DNA of 64,000 nucleotides, taken from contig QRDG01000343.1 in NCBI GenBank assembly GCA_012064385.1, positions 97,796 to 161,795 on the forward strand, written 5' to 3'. The DNA comes from Puccinellia tenuiflora. Its lineage: Eukaryota; Streptophyta; Magnoliopsida; Poales; Poaceae. Shown one piece after another: positions 51,541 to 62,868 of the stretch. The notes beneath the pieces were generated by a model. It was not told the origin of the DNA and ran no database searches. It saw nothing but the letters and a program-made list of their open reading frames with translations. The position numbers were made by a program, and so were the translations under genes. Within the stretch, counting starts at the first letter, position 1. The number at the start of each line of letters is the position of its first letter.

Positions 51541-54134
51541 GTCCTCAAAAGGAATTCCAACATCAAAGTACTCATGGACGAAGTCATCTACAAATTTTTA
51601 CAATTTCTCAGAATATGCTTTGCACCCGAGTGAAAATCAGACAGATCAACCAAAAAAATTACGTTGGGGTATTTTTACAAACACCCTACGGGCGTGGAAG
51701 AGATCACTGGCCAGAATCAACTTGTGGGTTGTGCGTTAGGGAAGATGGAGAATGAGATCATTCTGATCTCAGCACTTTTGTTCCAGCTACTAAAAGGGCA
51801 GGTCAAGAAAATGATGATGGATTGTGTGGCAGTAGAAATGTGCGGGTGTGCTTGAGGGTTTCACCAAAATTTGGGGGATAACCCGTGACGATCAGAGGGC
51901 AAATCTACACGCATAAACCACAGGATAAAAGGGAACCGAAGATACCACACAGACGCCGCTGTTCGTATGCACGAAGCGCACGGACAGGTCGGAACTCCAA
52001 CTACGACGGCGAGGTTGCAGAAGGAGACGAAGCAACGGTGAATGAAACCGAATCGAGGGTTTGTCCGGAGGGGAAGCGAGCGGACGGTGGAACTCGACTC
52101 ACCGGGTTGGGCGGCGGGCAGGGGAGAGCCGGCGAATGTGTCGAGGTCGAGACTCGAGAGGAGTGCGGCGCCTGGCTTGCCGCTGCTGCTGCGTCTGTCC
52201 GCCGCGCCGGAAGGGAGGACAGCAGTGAGGTTGGACTTGGACCCTGAATGTGACGCATCGGGCCGAATCAAGGCCCAAAATCCCAAATGAAGCCTTCCAC
52301 GATGTAAGGGATAGGATAATTTCCGTTTAAAGAATCTGAAGGAATCCATATCAAATTTGAAACTGACACCCTGATAAAATATAGGATAAGGTATGTCATA
52401 TAGAATCCAAACATATATTGTCCAAAAAATTATTAGTAGATAAATTATTAGGACTATCCTATGGGTTTAAACTTTAAACCGAATAATCTGGTTTCTGAAC
52501 AAAAGGTGAAAGTTCATCCAGCATAGTTAGTAGATAGTAGTGAACAAAAATTCACTTACATAGTCATTGTACCGACGTTGTAATACAACTTTATTAGCCT
52601 ACTGGCCTACATAATAATTATTTTTAGTTTTATGGTTTTCTAATATTCAAATACATGTATCTATCCTCCAAGTAGCTCTATTCCTATTTCAAATCCACGA
52701 TCTTATATATTCTGAATTCTTAACCGGTCATTATCTGCTCCTTTTTAAACCTGACAAAAAAATGAGGTGGAGGATATGGTAATGGTAAAATCCAATCCGA
52801 TCCGACCCGTTTACATCCTACTTCCACATGAAGCTAATAAGATTTCCGAAAAAAAAGCGTAAAAGTTGTGGCTCCGTGTTAAAAAAAAACAAAGCATGTT
52901 GTGCAAGAGCGTAAATTGAATTTCCATACTCATATCCCTTGCACCATGTGAAAAGTCCTTAGCTTCTGAGCTCCAGGTATCTCATTTCTTAAGATATGTT
53001 CCTAACTTTATTTCAAATCCGGACACAAATATCTCCTCATGTGTGATTTACACAAAAATGAAAATGTGAGGTGCAAAACTCTCTTCTTTTTTTTTGGCTT
53101 TCTTAGAGCCACGATTTTGTGTTTATTGTGTAGTCCAAACTGTAATGTACTTCCCTCTGTTTCTTAATGAAAGATGTTATTACAACTACAATATTGGACG
53201 GGGAGTATTATTTAACAAAACAGCGTAGGTATGTAAACACATCTATATGTACCCACAATTTTTTTTAGAATTTTTTGAAAATTACCAATACCATATTTTA
53301 CTTCTTTTTTTTTAATTTCGATCCCGGGAGTGAGCCAAATGACACTCTACCATGTAAAAGGTCCTTTTTGCTCACAAGCTTGATGTAGCTCTTTTAAGAA
53401 AAAAAACTTTATTTTAAATCTCAAAAAAATCTAGAAAAAAATATACGACAATCTCAAATAATCATCCAAAATATTCACAGCTACATATGGATGTTAAGTA
53501 AGTACTAATAAAATGTTCACCAAAATATCTTTAAGTTTCTGATCTACACAAAGAAGACAAATGTGGAGAGCAAAACCCTTTTTTGCCTTTTTAAAGCCAC
53601 AATTTGTGATTTTTGGGTAGCTCAAATGTAATCATCATGTAACAAAACTGCAAGTACATATAACACATTTGTATGTATCCATGACATAGATTTTTTTTAA
53701 ACTTACAAATATCATTTTTGATATTTTTCAAACTTTTGGTATCCCTGTAGCCCAGGATCCAAAATGACGTTCTCTTGCACCATGCTGCAACATGGCTACG
53801 TGACTATGGATGAAGAACACACGCTGCATGGACCCCAAGAAGCCTCGGGCCATTTCTCTATCAAATCCATGCATAGATCATGCATAAAGATAGATACAGG
53901 TTCAAGTACTGATTGAATTGTCATGGCGAAAATTGTGAGGCAATTTCTCATAGTGCAAACAGCACCCGGCAGTCATGTGAATTGTCACTATACTTCCCAA
54001 AAAAACCGAGGCCTCATCCAAAAGCTGAGAACTAGCTACCACCTACCGAGAGATTCAGAACTACTCACTTGACAAATCAAATCCAACATAGGTAGTGGCA
54101 TATGCACAGGCGGGCCATCACTTGTGCATGGTTC
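51541..54134. other. Spacer between units B and C, no recognisable gene
   Basis: The GC-rich part 51880-52260 has open frames on both strands without a domain. 52300-53900 is AT-rich and includes two diverged direct copies of a ~380-bp block (around 52920-53270 and 53335-53700; shared ATTTACACAAA-, GAGCAAAACYCTTTT-, GCCACRATTTGTG-like phrases). The C unit begins at ~54010. Confidence 0.45.
53149..53206. mobile_element. Stowaway MITE remnant
   Basis: CTTCCCTCTGTTTCTT...TTGGACGGGGAGTA: both ends resemble the CTCCCTCCGT/ACGGAGGGAG termini of Stowaway elements, with almost all of the interior lost. Confidence 0.45.
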
Positions 54135-56802
54135 CTATAGCGGCGTGAGCACCACACCCACCTTGGCCGTGCCACTTACGCCGGTGTCCCAAAGCAGCAC
54201 CTTCGGCACAACCAGCGGGATGCAGTCTTTCGGCAGCCCATCACGCAGATTAGTGCTCCTCGCTACAAACTCCGTGGCCTGAGAATAGCTCTGTGCAGTG
54301 CGCGACAACGTCAGCCTGTATTTGAACTTGGATCCAGTACTGTGAGGTTGGACACAGCAAATTGAGATGACACCACCAACGGGCTCCAGTGTCATGTTGA
54401 CCAGGAACAGGTGCCCATCCTCGCCCATGAGGACGGTTGACCCCACATGGAAGCGGATCCCGAATGCCTTCTTGTAGGTAGCCTTTCCAGAGGGCCACTT
54501 GTGATTGCCTGACAAATGGTCCAGGAGCTTCATGGCTGGTCCGCTGAAACTGCAGCCCGTTTCGGGGCAGAAACATGGGGCGTGTGGGCAACCTTTCTCG
54601 TGCTCTTCTTTCTGATAGTAGCTTATCCTTGCAGTGCATCCATGGTTGGCATTGGAGCAAGCAACCTTGATGGATTCAATGACATGTTCCATCATGTGGC
54701 AGCGATTGTAGACCGTGGGGAGGGAGCAGAAGTGGCACTTGTCGGATAGCTTGTCATGGCAGGACGAACATATAGTATGCCCCACAGTGCACTGAGGAAC
54801 ATAAACGAATCAGTAAATATGCTAATAACTTTAGTTGACAGAAATACAACTAAAATGGTGAACACAGGAATTGAAAGTATGTATATCGTGGCGGCTCTGT
54901 AGATGCTACAATAACAACAATACAATTTGAGTTAAAAATTAATATTTAATACTGGTGAAGTGGAAAAATATTGGGAGCAGATAAGCACTTCTTGCATGTA
55001 AGTGAGCTCACCAGCCATTCCTATTTGAATGCTAAATCCATCACATGAAACTATTGCCTGGTAGTTATAACTATCTTGACATGGACATGTACTTTTGAGG
55101 ATTTTTAAATCATACAAGATGGATTGTATATTCTATTCCCTCTGTCCCAAAAAGATGTCGTTTGTTTGTCTAGATTTGAATGTATCTACTCACTAAATAG
55201 TCTAGATATATTCAAATTTAGACAAACAAATGACATCTTTTTTGGGACGGAGGTGGTATATGGTTTGGGACTTGGGGCCAACTTTAGATTACGGCCGTTA
55301 TACTTTTTGCTTTACAAACTTCAGAATATTTCAAACCAGCTAGGTGGAGCAAGGATTTTACTCGCAGTGCCACATAAATAGGATTACAAAATAATTTATA
55401 AACAAAATAGCATTCCTTCTCTAAAGCAATGCACATGAATCTCCCTTCTACATGAATTTGTTTTATAAGGTAACTAGTTAACCATTTTCCTATGTGACGT
55501 TGTTTTCACACTCAGTTCTTTTTTTTTTTTTTTGCATACTCAGTTCACACATAGTAGTCTGACAAATTTCTTATGCCGAAATACACAAAGCCACCCTACT
55601 GCAAGTTTTAATATGTCATTGCTTCACTGAATACAGTTATAATTTTCCTAATTTACAGTTATATTTTCATAATGCATAAACTTTATGACTGCCTGCTTTT
55701 GCATAAGGCACACAGACTTTCCCTAATATTGTATGACTTTCCACAAATGTAATAGGGGTCAATGTACATTGAAGAGAGCATGTCAAACTTTTTTAGACGA
55801 TAGACATCATCAACCATAATTTCCATCTGAATCTACTTCATTACATTACCACAAAAGAGTAACATACTAATTATTTCAAGTTGCAACACTAAATAAGCTT
55901 AATGCTACAATTGCCCATCGCCATTGAATTTTTTTGACCAACTAGTGAATATATACAATGACAAACTGGAAGACATTACAACTCATATGGATGGAATTAT
56001 GGAAAGCAACATATATATTGTAGAAAATTGACAGATCTTCTAGGCAATTAATTTTGGGCTCATGTTAGCATCTGAATTCGTTCTAGGTAATCAGAGCATG
56101 TTGGGATTCGCCCACAGAATCGATCACATCAAGCTAGACACGAACACACGACACAAAAACTTGTTGCCAGGGGTGCGTATCGCACCCTCTAATTCTTCCT
56201 CTTTATTTCTGTTTTCTCAACTCGGTACAACTTGTGATTATATATATGCATCAAACCAGCCGACTCAAACTAACAATTCTAAACCTATTTGGACTAGTAT
56301 TGCCTAACGTGGTACAAAATCAGCTAGCAAGCCTACCCGGACTCTAACTCTATACTTCCCTAAACTAACAACGACTCAAACTAGTACTAGGATACTACCA
56401 AACCTAGTAGGACACGTACATGCAAAGATGCATGAGACTAACTCGACTATGGGGCAAGATTATTCCTAACAGAGCATTCACTCTTCTTTTTTTACATGCA
56501 CTTAGTTCCCCCCTAGCATAGCAGTACGACAAAGTTCTTATGTACGGAGATACACCAACCTATTGCAAATTCTTAATACTCATTGAATATAGTACACTTT
56601 CCCTAGTTTGTGGTTTCTCCATGTTGCGCCGTACACCAGCTTGTAGGGATTCGGCGGTGTCAGCGCGGATTCACAAGCAGCAGGGTGCGTTGCGTACCTG
56701 AAATATTGGAGGGCGCAGCGGGTGGAAGCAGATGCGGCAGTCGAGGATGTCCAGGTCCATGGTGATGTCGGCGGCGCCCTCCTCCTCCTGCTGCGGTCCC
56801 AT
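54135..56802 (-). CDS. SINA-like RING-type E3 ubiquitin ligase (gene C), two exons 56802-56698 and 54791-54135
   Basis: The only SINA-like copy here with a simple intact structure. Exon 1 (105 bp) begins MGPQQEEEG and encodes MDLDILDCRICFHPLRPPIFQ (one residue split here by nothing; RING ligands 1-2 are the CxxC). It ends at TTTCAG|GTACGC. Exon 2 begins at CCTCAG|TGC and gives the remaining ligands (CTVGHTICSSC, CHFC), the SIAH-type zinc finger (VACSNANHGC, HEKGCPHAPCFC) and the substrate-binding domain, ending KVGVVLTPL. The product is 253 residues, short at the N terminus compared with gene A because it lacks the Ala/Pro-rich tail. The 1906-bp phase-0 intron carries a Stowaway MITE and a copia solo LTR. 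Expected role: cytosolic or nuclear ubiquitin transfer to unknown substrates. Probably functional, though expression cannot be judged. Confidence 0.85.
55136..55256. mobile_element. Stowaway MITE in intron of gene C
   Basis: 121 bp that is almost a perfect hairpin (CCCTCTGTCCCAAAAAGATG and its inverse CATCTTTTTTGGGACGGAGG), flanked by TA at 55134-55135 and 55257-55258. Gene B intron lacks it at the matching place. Confidence 0.85.
56099..56471 (-). mobile_element. Copia-type solo LTR in intron of gene C
   Basis: TGTTGGGATT...ATTCCTAACA, 373 bp, with target duplication GAGCA at 56094-56098 and 56472-56476. On the minus strand TATATATA (~56240) could be a TATA box. No internal element sequence, hence a solo LTR left by LTR-LTR recombination. 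Confidence 0.85.
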
Positions 56803-56989
56803 CCCTTCCTCCCTTCCTTCCGCCAGCCGCCGAATGGAGGAGTGTTCCCCGTCGCACCGCCCGCCCGCTCTCTTTAAGGGCGATGGATTTCGAAATTTGA
56901 GTCAGAAGACGTTGGGCTAACGTCTGTGGAGCGCCTATCTGATCTGACGACCACCGCGGTGGGCCGCACCGAATGCGGCACAAGTACAG

Positions 56990-57551
56990 GTGCAGTTATC
57001 CTTTTATCTTCGTCATTTCTTCCTCTTTTTTTGTTTTATTTTCACCTTTTGTTTCCCTTTTTTATAGTAAAAGAATGTGTACACTTTTTGTGAAAAAGGA
57101 AGGAAATAACAAATTCGTTGTATAATACGGTATAAATATATTCCCTTATGTAAAAAAAAAGCCAATAAAAGTATGTATCTTATTGGAACGATTTAAAGAA
57201 TGAGCTATCATATTTGAAAAAAAAATTATGAACATTTCAACGAGTTCTTGATATATTGAATGTTATTTGAACATTTTTTTTATAAAGAACACTTACTTTA
57301 TTTGAGTGATTTTTCAATATACACATTTAGATTATATGAACGATTTTTCAAAAAAGCACATTTATATTATTTAAAAAAAACTCACATTTATATTATTTTG
57401 AACAAAATAAAAAGACTCGAAAAGTCAAACACAAAATAAAACTAATACATGAACATTAAAGAAAATATAAAGAAAAAGGAAAAAAACTAACATAAAAATT
57501 GGGACAAAAAAATTGTGGGAGGGCCGACCCATGGAGGGGTGTGCGGGGTCA
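56990..57551. other. AT-rich spacer, no gene
   Basis: Between gene C and the exon array. Contains degenerate short A/T runs (57140-57430). Nothing recognisable. Confidence 0.5.
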
Positions 57552-58560
57552 CCTTGTAGGTTTTTCAGCAGTATCTGTCAGAGCAGATCCACAAGCAGGG
57601 CACGTACCTGAAAAATTGGTGGGCGTAGGGGGAGGAAGCAGACGGGACAGTCGAAGACGTCGAGGTCCATGGTGACGTCGACCACATGCATTTGGGCCAA
57701 TGTCTTGCATCTCACTTCTTTCTAATTCTTCAGAGAGAACCTTGCCTGACAGTTTTGCAACTGCAAAATCAGAAGTCCAAAACCAGGTACCCGAATTCCA
57801 GTGGATGATCAACTCAACTACTGCCTACTGGTACCCGAGTTTCTTGTAGGTTTTCAGCAGCATCTGTCAGAGCAGATCGACAAGCAGGGCACGTACCTAA
57901 AAAATTGGTGGGCGCAGGGGGGAGGAAGCAGACGGGGCAGTCGAGGACGTCGAGGTCCATGGTGACGTCGACCACATGCATTTGGGCCAATGTCTTGCAT
58001 CTCACTTCTTTCTAATTCTTCAGAGAGAACCTTGCCTGACAGTTTTGCAACTGCAAAATCAGAAGTCCAAAACCAGGTACCCCGAATTCCAGTGGATGAT
58101 CAACTCAACTACTGCCTACTGGTACCCGAGTTTCTTGTAGGATTTCAGCAGTATCTGTCAGAGCAGATCGACAAGCAGGGCACGTACCTGAAAAATTGGT
58201 GGGCGCAGGGGGAGGAAGCAGACGGGGCAGTCGAGGACGTCGAGGTCCATGGTGACGTCGACCACATGCATTTGGGCCAATGTCTTGCATCTCACTTCTT
58301 TCTAATTCTTCAGAGAGAACCTTGCCTGACAGTTTTGCAACTGCAAAATCAGAAGTCCAAAACCAGGTACCCGAATTCCAGTGGATGATCAACTCAACTA
58401 CTGCCTACTGGTACCCGAGTTTCTTGTAGGTTTTCAGCAGCATCTGTCAGAGCAGATCGACAAGCAGGGCACGTACCTAACAAATTGGTGGGCGCAGGGG
58501 GAGGAAGCAGACGGGGCAGTCGAGGACGTCGAGGTCCATGGTGACGTCCGCCGCGACCTT
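57552..58560 (-). repeat. Tandem array of SINA-like first exon plus intron start, period ~290 bp, 3.5 copies
   Basis: Donor sites (minus strand GTACGT) lie at ~57602, 57891, 58182 and 58471. Each unit holds a first-exon piece (VTMDLDVxDCPVCFLP-xPPI) and ~215 bp of the intron behind it. In the three left copies the exon is cut just upstream of the ATG-MDLDV stretch and fused to intron sequence of the neighbouring unit. Exon ends alternate: copies 1 and 3 have CAG before the donor, copies 2 and 4 have TAG. No second exon follows except that of gene C, far downstream. Confidence 0.8.
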
Positions 58561-58593
58561 CCTCCGCTTGACGACATCGCCCTCCTCCTCCAT
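58477..58593 (-). pseudogene. SINA-like orphan first exon (rightmost copy of the array)
   Basis: From ATG 58593, 38 codons give MEEEGDVVKRRKVAADVT and then the RING start MDLDVLDCPVCFLPLRPPIC, followed by TAG exactly at the donor (58479-58477). This is the only copy with its own 5' end. The Phe-Gln expected at the exon end is changed to Cys-stop, and no exon 2 is nearby, so it is a broken fragment. Confidence 0.75.
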
Positions 58594-58747
58594 CTGCTGG
58601 TGGATGGAGGAGGCCCACTGTCGAGCCCGCGAAGCAGCAGATGTGAAAGGCGGAGGCGGTCAATAAAAATCGTGTTGTTTTTTAAATTTACGAATGTTCA
58701 AACTTCTTAAATGAAACTTGTGTGGGCGTTGCTGGGTAGCCCCATTA

Positions 58748-60407
58748 GAGCATCTCCAACAGAGGCGCTAAATAAAGCGCGCGCGGAAAAAATCGCCAGT
58801 TTAGCGCGCGTGGGGTAAAAAGGGTTCAGCGCGCGTGGAATAGATGCATCGCGCGCGGTGTATTTGGTGCGTCCGCTCCAGCGCGCTGGCGACGAAAAAA
58901 ATTGCGCGTTAACCCCCAACCGCCAGATCTGAAAATTCCTAGCGCCCGCGCCGCCGCCCGCACCTCCCCCCCACCCCCTCCGGCCACCATCTCCCGCGCC
59001 GCCGCTCGAATACCAGCCGCCGGTGCTTCCCTCCGCGCGCCGCCGCTTCAGATGGTCCCGCGCGGGCAGCCGCCGCGGTGAATCTGACTGCTCGATCGAC
59101 ATCGTCGTCGCTCCTGCGGCCGCCGCTACTTCGGCCACCTTTCCCTCGTCGCCGCCATCGTTTCTCCCGCGGCAGCCACTGCTTCAGTGCGCTGTCCCTC
59201 GCCTCCGCCCCTCCAGCGCGCCGGTCGGACAGTTGTTTGTAGCTCCACGCCCGCAAGGTGTTTGACAAACACTTGCAAGGTATGTGTATAAATTGTCTAT
59301 ATTTGTAGATAAATTTGATGCATGTTGTCTGTAGTTTTAAATTAGTTGAAATCTATGTTCATAGATGAGTTGTCATACACTTCTTCCGATGAAGAATTTG
59401 ATCTTGAAGAGGAGGCGAATGTTTTGATGCTCCTAGCTTTGCACGCGAACAAAAGACCGAAACATGGTGGTTCCGTTTACGCTCGTAAAAATTATGCTTT
59501 CTTCGGAATGTCCAGTTCTTTGCAATGACATAATGTTCTTCAACAGTCACCACTCATGAACAAGATTGCAAATGGTGAAACTCCACCGGTGGAGTTCGTA
59601 GCAAATGGTCATACATATAACTATGGCTACTATCTTGCGGACAGCATCTACCCAAAGTGGCAAACATTTGTCAAGCCGGTTCACAAACCGGAAGATAAGA
59701 AAAAACTTGATTTTTACAATGCTTAAGCGGCGGCTAGAAAAGATGTGAAAAGAGCATTTGGGATCTTGCAAGCCCAATTTTCTATTGTGAGAGGACTGGC
59801 TAGATTTTAGGATCAAAAAATTCTTTGGTACATCATGACCGCTTTTATGATCATGCATAACATGATCATTAAGAATGAACGTGGGCAAGGTTTAGACTAT
59901 AATCACTATGAGTTGATGAGACGCCCCGTGCAAGTGTGGAGGAGGGCTGAGAGGGTGGCCTGTTTTCTTGCCTCTTATCATGCCATTCGACGTGCCGAAA
60001 CACATGATGGGCTTCAGAAGGATCTTATTGAGAAGTGGTGGTCATGGAATGGGCAACAAAACTAGTTTGATATTGTATTGTCATATGTTTGTTGTATTGT
60101 TGATTATTTATTTTTGACTATTTTTTGTATTCAACATAAATTATTATTTTAATTGTAATAATAATTAAACTATTTATTGTTGATTTATTTGTGACCGTTG
60201 ATCTGTTTGGTTGTACGTTTAAGTGTGAAATGTTGTTTCTGCTGGGCGCACGCTCGAGTTAGCACGCCTGTTGAAGTACTATTTACGGCGTGCAATAGTT
60301 TAGCGCTTTCGAAAAAGCGACCACCCTCTCACGAACGCTAAAACGCTATTTCGACACTGTAAAACAATTTAGCGCGCGGACGCGGAGCGCGTCTGTTGGT
60401 GATGCTC
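58748..60407 (+). mobile_element. PIF/Harbinger DNA transposon, internally deleted, 1660 bp
   Basis: Inverted ends GAGCATCTCCAACAGA and its inverse (TCTGTTGGTGATGCTC). Target duplication TTA at 58745-58747 and 60408-60410, the 3-bp TWA duplication of this superfamily. Subterminal GCGCGC-rich motifs (TTTAGCGCGCG) occur at both ends. It contains a decayed transposase. Confidence 0.88.
59346..60065 (+). pseudogene. Harbinger transposase remnant
   Basis: The enzyme that would cut and paste the element. The N-terminal acidic segment (DELSYTSSDEEFDLEEEAN) is fused by deletion to the middle of the nuclease domain (FFGMSSSLQ). The second catalytic Asp is present in GYYLADSIYPKW. The third catalytic position, normally Glu in a D-V-E-R-A-F-G context, reads ARKDVKRAFGILQAQF, i.e. 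Lys. The C-terminal tail (MIMHNMIIKNERG, DLIEKWWSWNGQQN) is well kept. Stops at ~59526, ~59724 and ~59807 interrupt it, and the region around the first catalytic Asp is lost. Not functional. Confidence 0.8.
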
Positions 60408-60568
60408 TTACGCTGGACACATGCATGGCATCCCAGAGAGTGGACAAATTCTTAACTGTGTCGGACACATTTTCCGGTGGACATGCATGGTCTAAGAGAG
60501 TAAGTACAAATTGTTTGATTTAGAAAATCACATAATTTGTGTGAATATTATCCTTGAAGAGATGGATA

Positions 60569-60969
60569 ATAAGTAGGGTCATAACTGTCATTGCATTGAG
60601 GGATAAATTCATAAACTCATCTCTTTTTTAAATTACACGCCAAAATAGGACAATTTTACATAGTAATAATTCTAAGAAATTCAAATATACTACAACACAC
60701 CAAAATTTCCCAGAAATTCCCTGGTGCCAGTAAAAGCAAACTCAAAAAAATACCGTAGTTAAGGGATGGTTGTTGGAACTTGGAGCTTGATACGTCTACT
60801 CAACCGCTGAACACTGGCCTAGCTGGCTATAGCTAGCTAGAGGGACAGTCCACAGCACACTACACTAGTCGAAGCGGTCGAGGCGAAGCAGCAACCCCGT
60901 CTTGTTCAAGTAGAACTTCCTCCATTGCTAGCCTGTTCGTCTATCCACCCACACGAACCAGTAATCCAT
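60569..60969. repeat. Duplicated 5' flank of SINA-like locus D (paralogous to 1-1187)
   Basis: Aligns to 1-173, 724-737 and 1026-1187 of the window. It lacks the two Tourist MITEs found there and so serves as the empty-site reference. It has ~50 bp just before the ATG that locus A lacks. Confidence 0.75.
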
Positions 60970-62342
60970 ATGGCGGAGCAACAGAATATTAAGAGGCTAT
61001 AAAGTTCTCCAAGAATCCCGAGAGCAGCGGCGGCAAGAAGTCGTCAAACGTCCCGGCGGTGAGGGTGACTTGCAGTCCAGCGGCCACCGTGGCGCCGGCG
61101 GCGCCCAGTCCGGTGGCAACGGCCAACGGGGATGAGGACGCTGGCGGCGCCCAGCCCCGTCGACAAGGCGAAGCCAAATATCATCGCGGTGAAGTCGACC
61201 ACCACAGCGGTGGTGACCAGTCCAGTTGCCGCCACGGCGTCGGCGCTGGCGGCGCCCAGCCCGGTGGCCACGAAGACCACGCTGGCGCCCAGTCCAAAGG
61301 CCGTGGTGGAACTGGAGCCAAAAGACGGACGGACGCTCGAAAAAGCAGGTAAGGCGATAGTAGCCGTGGCGGCGGAAGAAGAGGCCGTCGAGGGCCTGAC
61401 GGCGAAGGAGAAGAAATGGCTGCACTGCGCCTCGTGCCCCGCCGGCCTCAAGAGTCAAGCCGCCCGTATCCATGGTACTCCTACATGTATTTCTTTGGAA
61501 CTGCCGTGAAAATCAGTGTTAATTCGTACGCTTACATGTCTTGATTTGTGGATTGTCAGTGCGGGCACGGGCATGCCGTGTGCTGCGACTGCGCCGGCAC
61601 GAACAAGCACTGCGGCGAGTGTGGCGGCGCCGCCACCTACACCCACGTCCCCTGCATGGACGGCCTCGTCCGCACGCTGGAGCTGCCGTGCCCCTACAAG
61701 AAGTTCGGGTGCGGGAGGTCCATCGCCTACCACGCGGTCGGGGAGCACAAGGCCATGTGTGCGCACGCGCCCTGCTACTGCCTCGAGTGCACGCCTCCGT
61801 TTGAGGGCTCCCCGGCGAGCCTCGTTCGCCACCTCACTGACCAGTCCGGCCGCCATCGCTGGCCGGCGCCGGAGAAGATCGAGTACTACTCCGAGAAGTC
61901 GTTCGTCTTGCCGGCGTCGTCGTCGGATTACCGCCACCTGCTGTTGGCGGAGAAGGACGGCGGCGTGTTCCTCCTGGCCCTGGGCGCCGGCAGGGGCGCG
62001 GCAGGCGTACGCCCCGTCACCATCGTGTGCGTCAGGGGCAACACCCGCGCCGGCGCGAGGCCTGTGTACATGGGCACGCTCACAATAAAGGGCCCTCTGG
62101 ACGAAGAGGGCGACAACAGCACCTTGGTCGTGTATGGGAAGATGGCGAGCTGCGGAGTCCCCGGCGAGGTCGACATGGAGCACGGGCGCCTCCACGGGCA
62201 TCTCAATCCGGAGATGCTGCACGGAGTGTCCAAGGTCGACGTTCATCTCGGCATCCGCATTGAGGATTTCCCGGATGGCCCGTCGTTTGGTCGAAGGACG
62301 TTCATCTCGGCATCCGCATTGAAGCCCTCCATAATAACTTGA
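60970..62342 (+). pseudogene. SINA-like locus D (sister of gene A), first exon disrupted
   Basis: ATG 60970 opens MAEQQNIKRL and then hits TAA at 61000-61002, because an extra TA shifts the frame; one frame over, the sequence continues KFSKNPESSGGKK. A further change of frame near 61120-61140 separates VTCSPAATVAP from the stretch ending EKKWLHCASCPAGLK. A 7-bp insertion (AGTCAAG, ~61451-61457) then displaces the exon end relative to gene A. Exon 2 (acceptor TTGTCAG|TGC, 61560-62342) is intact, with 260 residues: RING ligands CGHGH, CCDC and CGEC, the SIAH-type zinc finger (CPYKKFGC) and the substrate-binding domain. Its C terminus is extended by a ~60-bp tandem duplication (62238-62266 repeated at 62298-62326). 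It could only be expressed from a later start without a complete RING, so I call it a pseudogene. Confidence 0.7.
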
Positions 62343-62710
62343 TTTACTCACTTGCTTCTCTGCTATGTTTTCGTTTGGCCGATCTCGTGCATGCGTGAAC
62401 CCTTTGTTTAACTTGTTTAATCTGGCATCTATGCGTGGTAGTGCGTGGTAGTTAAATTTCGAATACTTGCATTTTGTGGGAAGCTGGTCAATTTCTTGCC
62501 CATTTTGTCATCTGGATTCACATGCTTGATTTTATCACCAGTGTGACTGTGTGAGTGTTGTAGTATATATGCAACTTCGTCTCAATGGTGGTGCTCAATT
62601 CAATGTGTGGTTTCACCCTTTTTAAAGCATATTATTAATAAGATTAATTATATTGCAAACACAACGCTGGTCGAGTAAAAAAGATGCAGCATATTGGTTA
62701 AATTAAAAAG
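62343..62710. other. 3' flank of locus D
   Basis: 62440-62530 is similar to the flank of gene A at ~2620-2720. Similarity ends before the Copia element. No gene. Confidence 0.5.
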
Positions 62711-62868
62711 TGTAGAGTTGTGTGTGCCTGGGTGTAGTTTATTAATATTAGGGGGTGTACAATGTAAAAAAACAATGGAGATAATAAGGGAAGAGGAACG
62801 AACTGGGAGCGTGTGCTCCAGACCTTTCCAAAGCCTTCTTGTGCATCTCAAACCTAAAATCCCAGATT

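Noticed and set aside
51861..52349. 162-residue minus-strand frame
   Set aside because: No domain, overlaps competing open frames on the other strand in a GC-rich patch, and is not duplicated with either SINA-like unit.
57552..58560. Array of direct repeats as a CRISPR-like array
   Set aside because: Units are ~290 bp, contain a plant exon and splice donor, and have no short repeat/unique spacer pattern.
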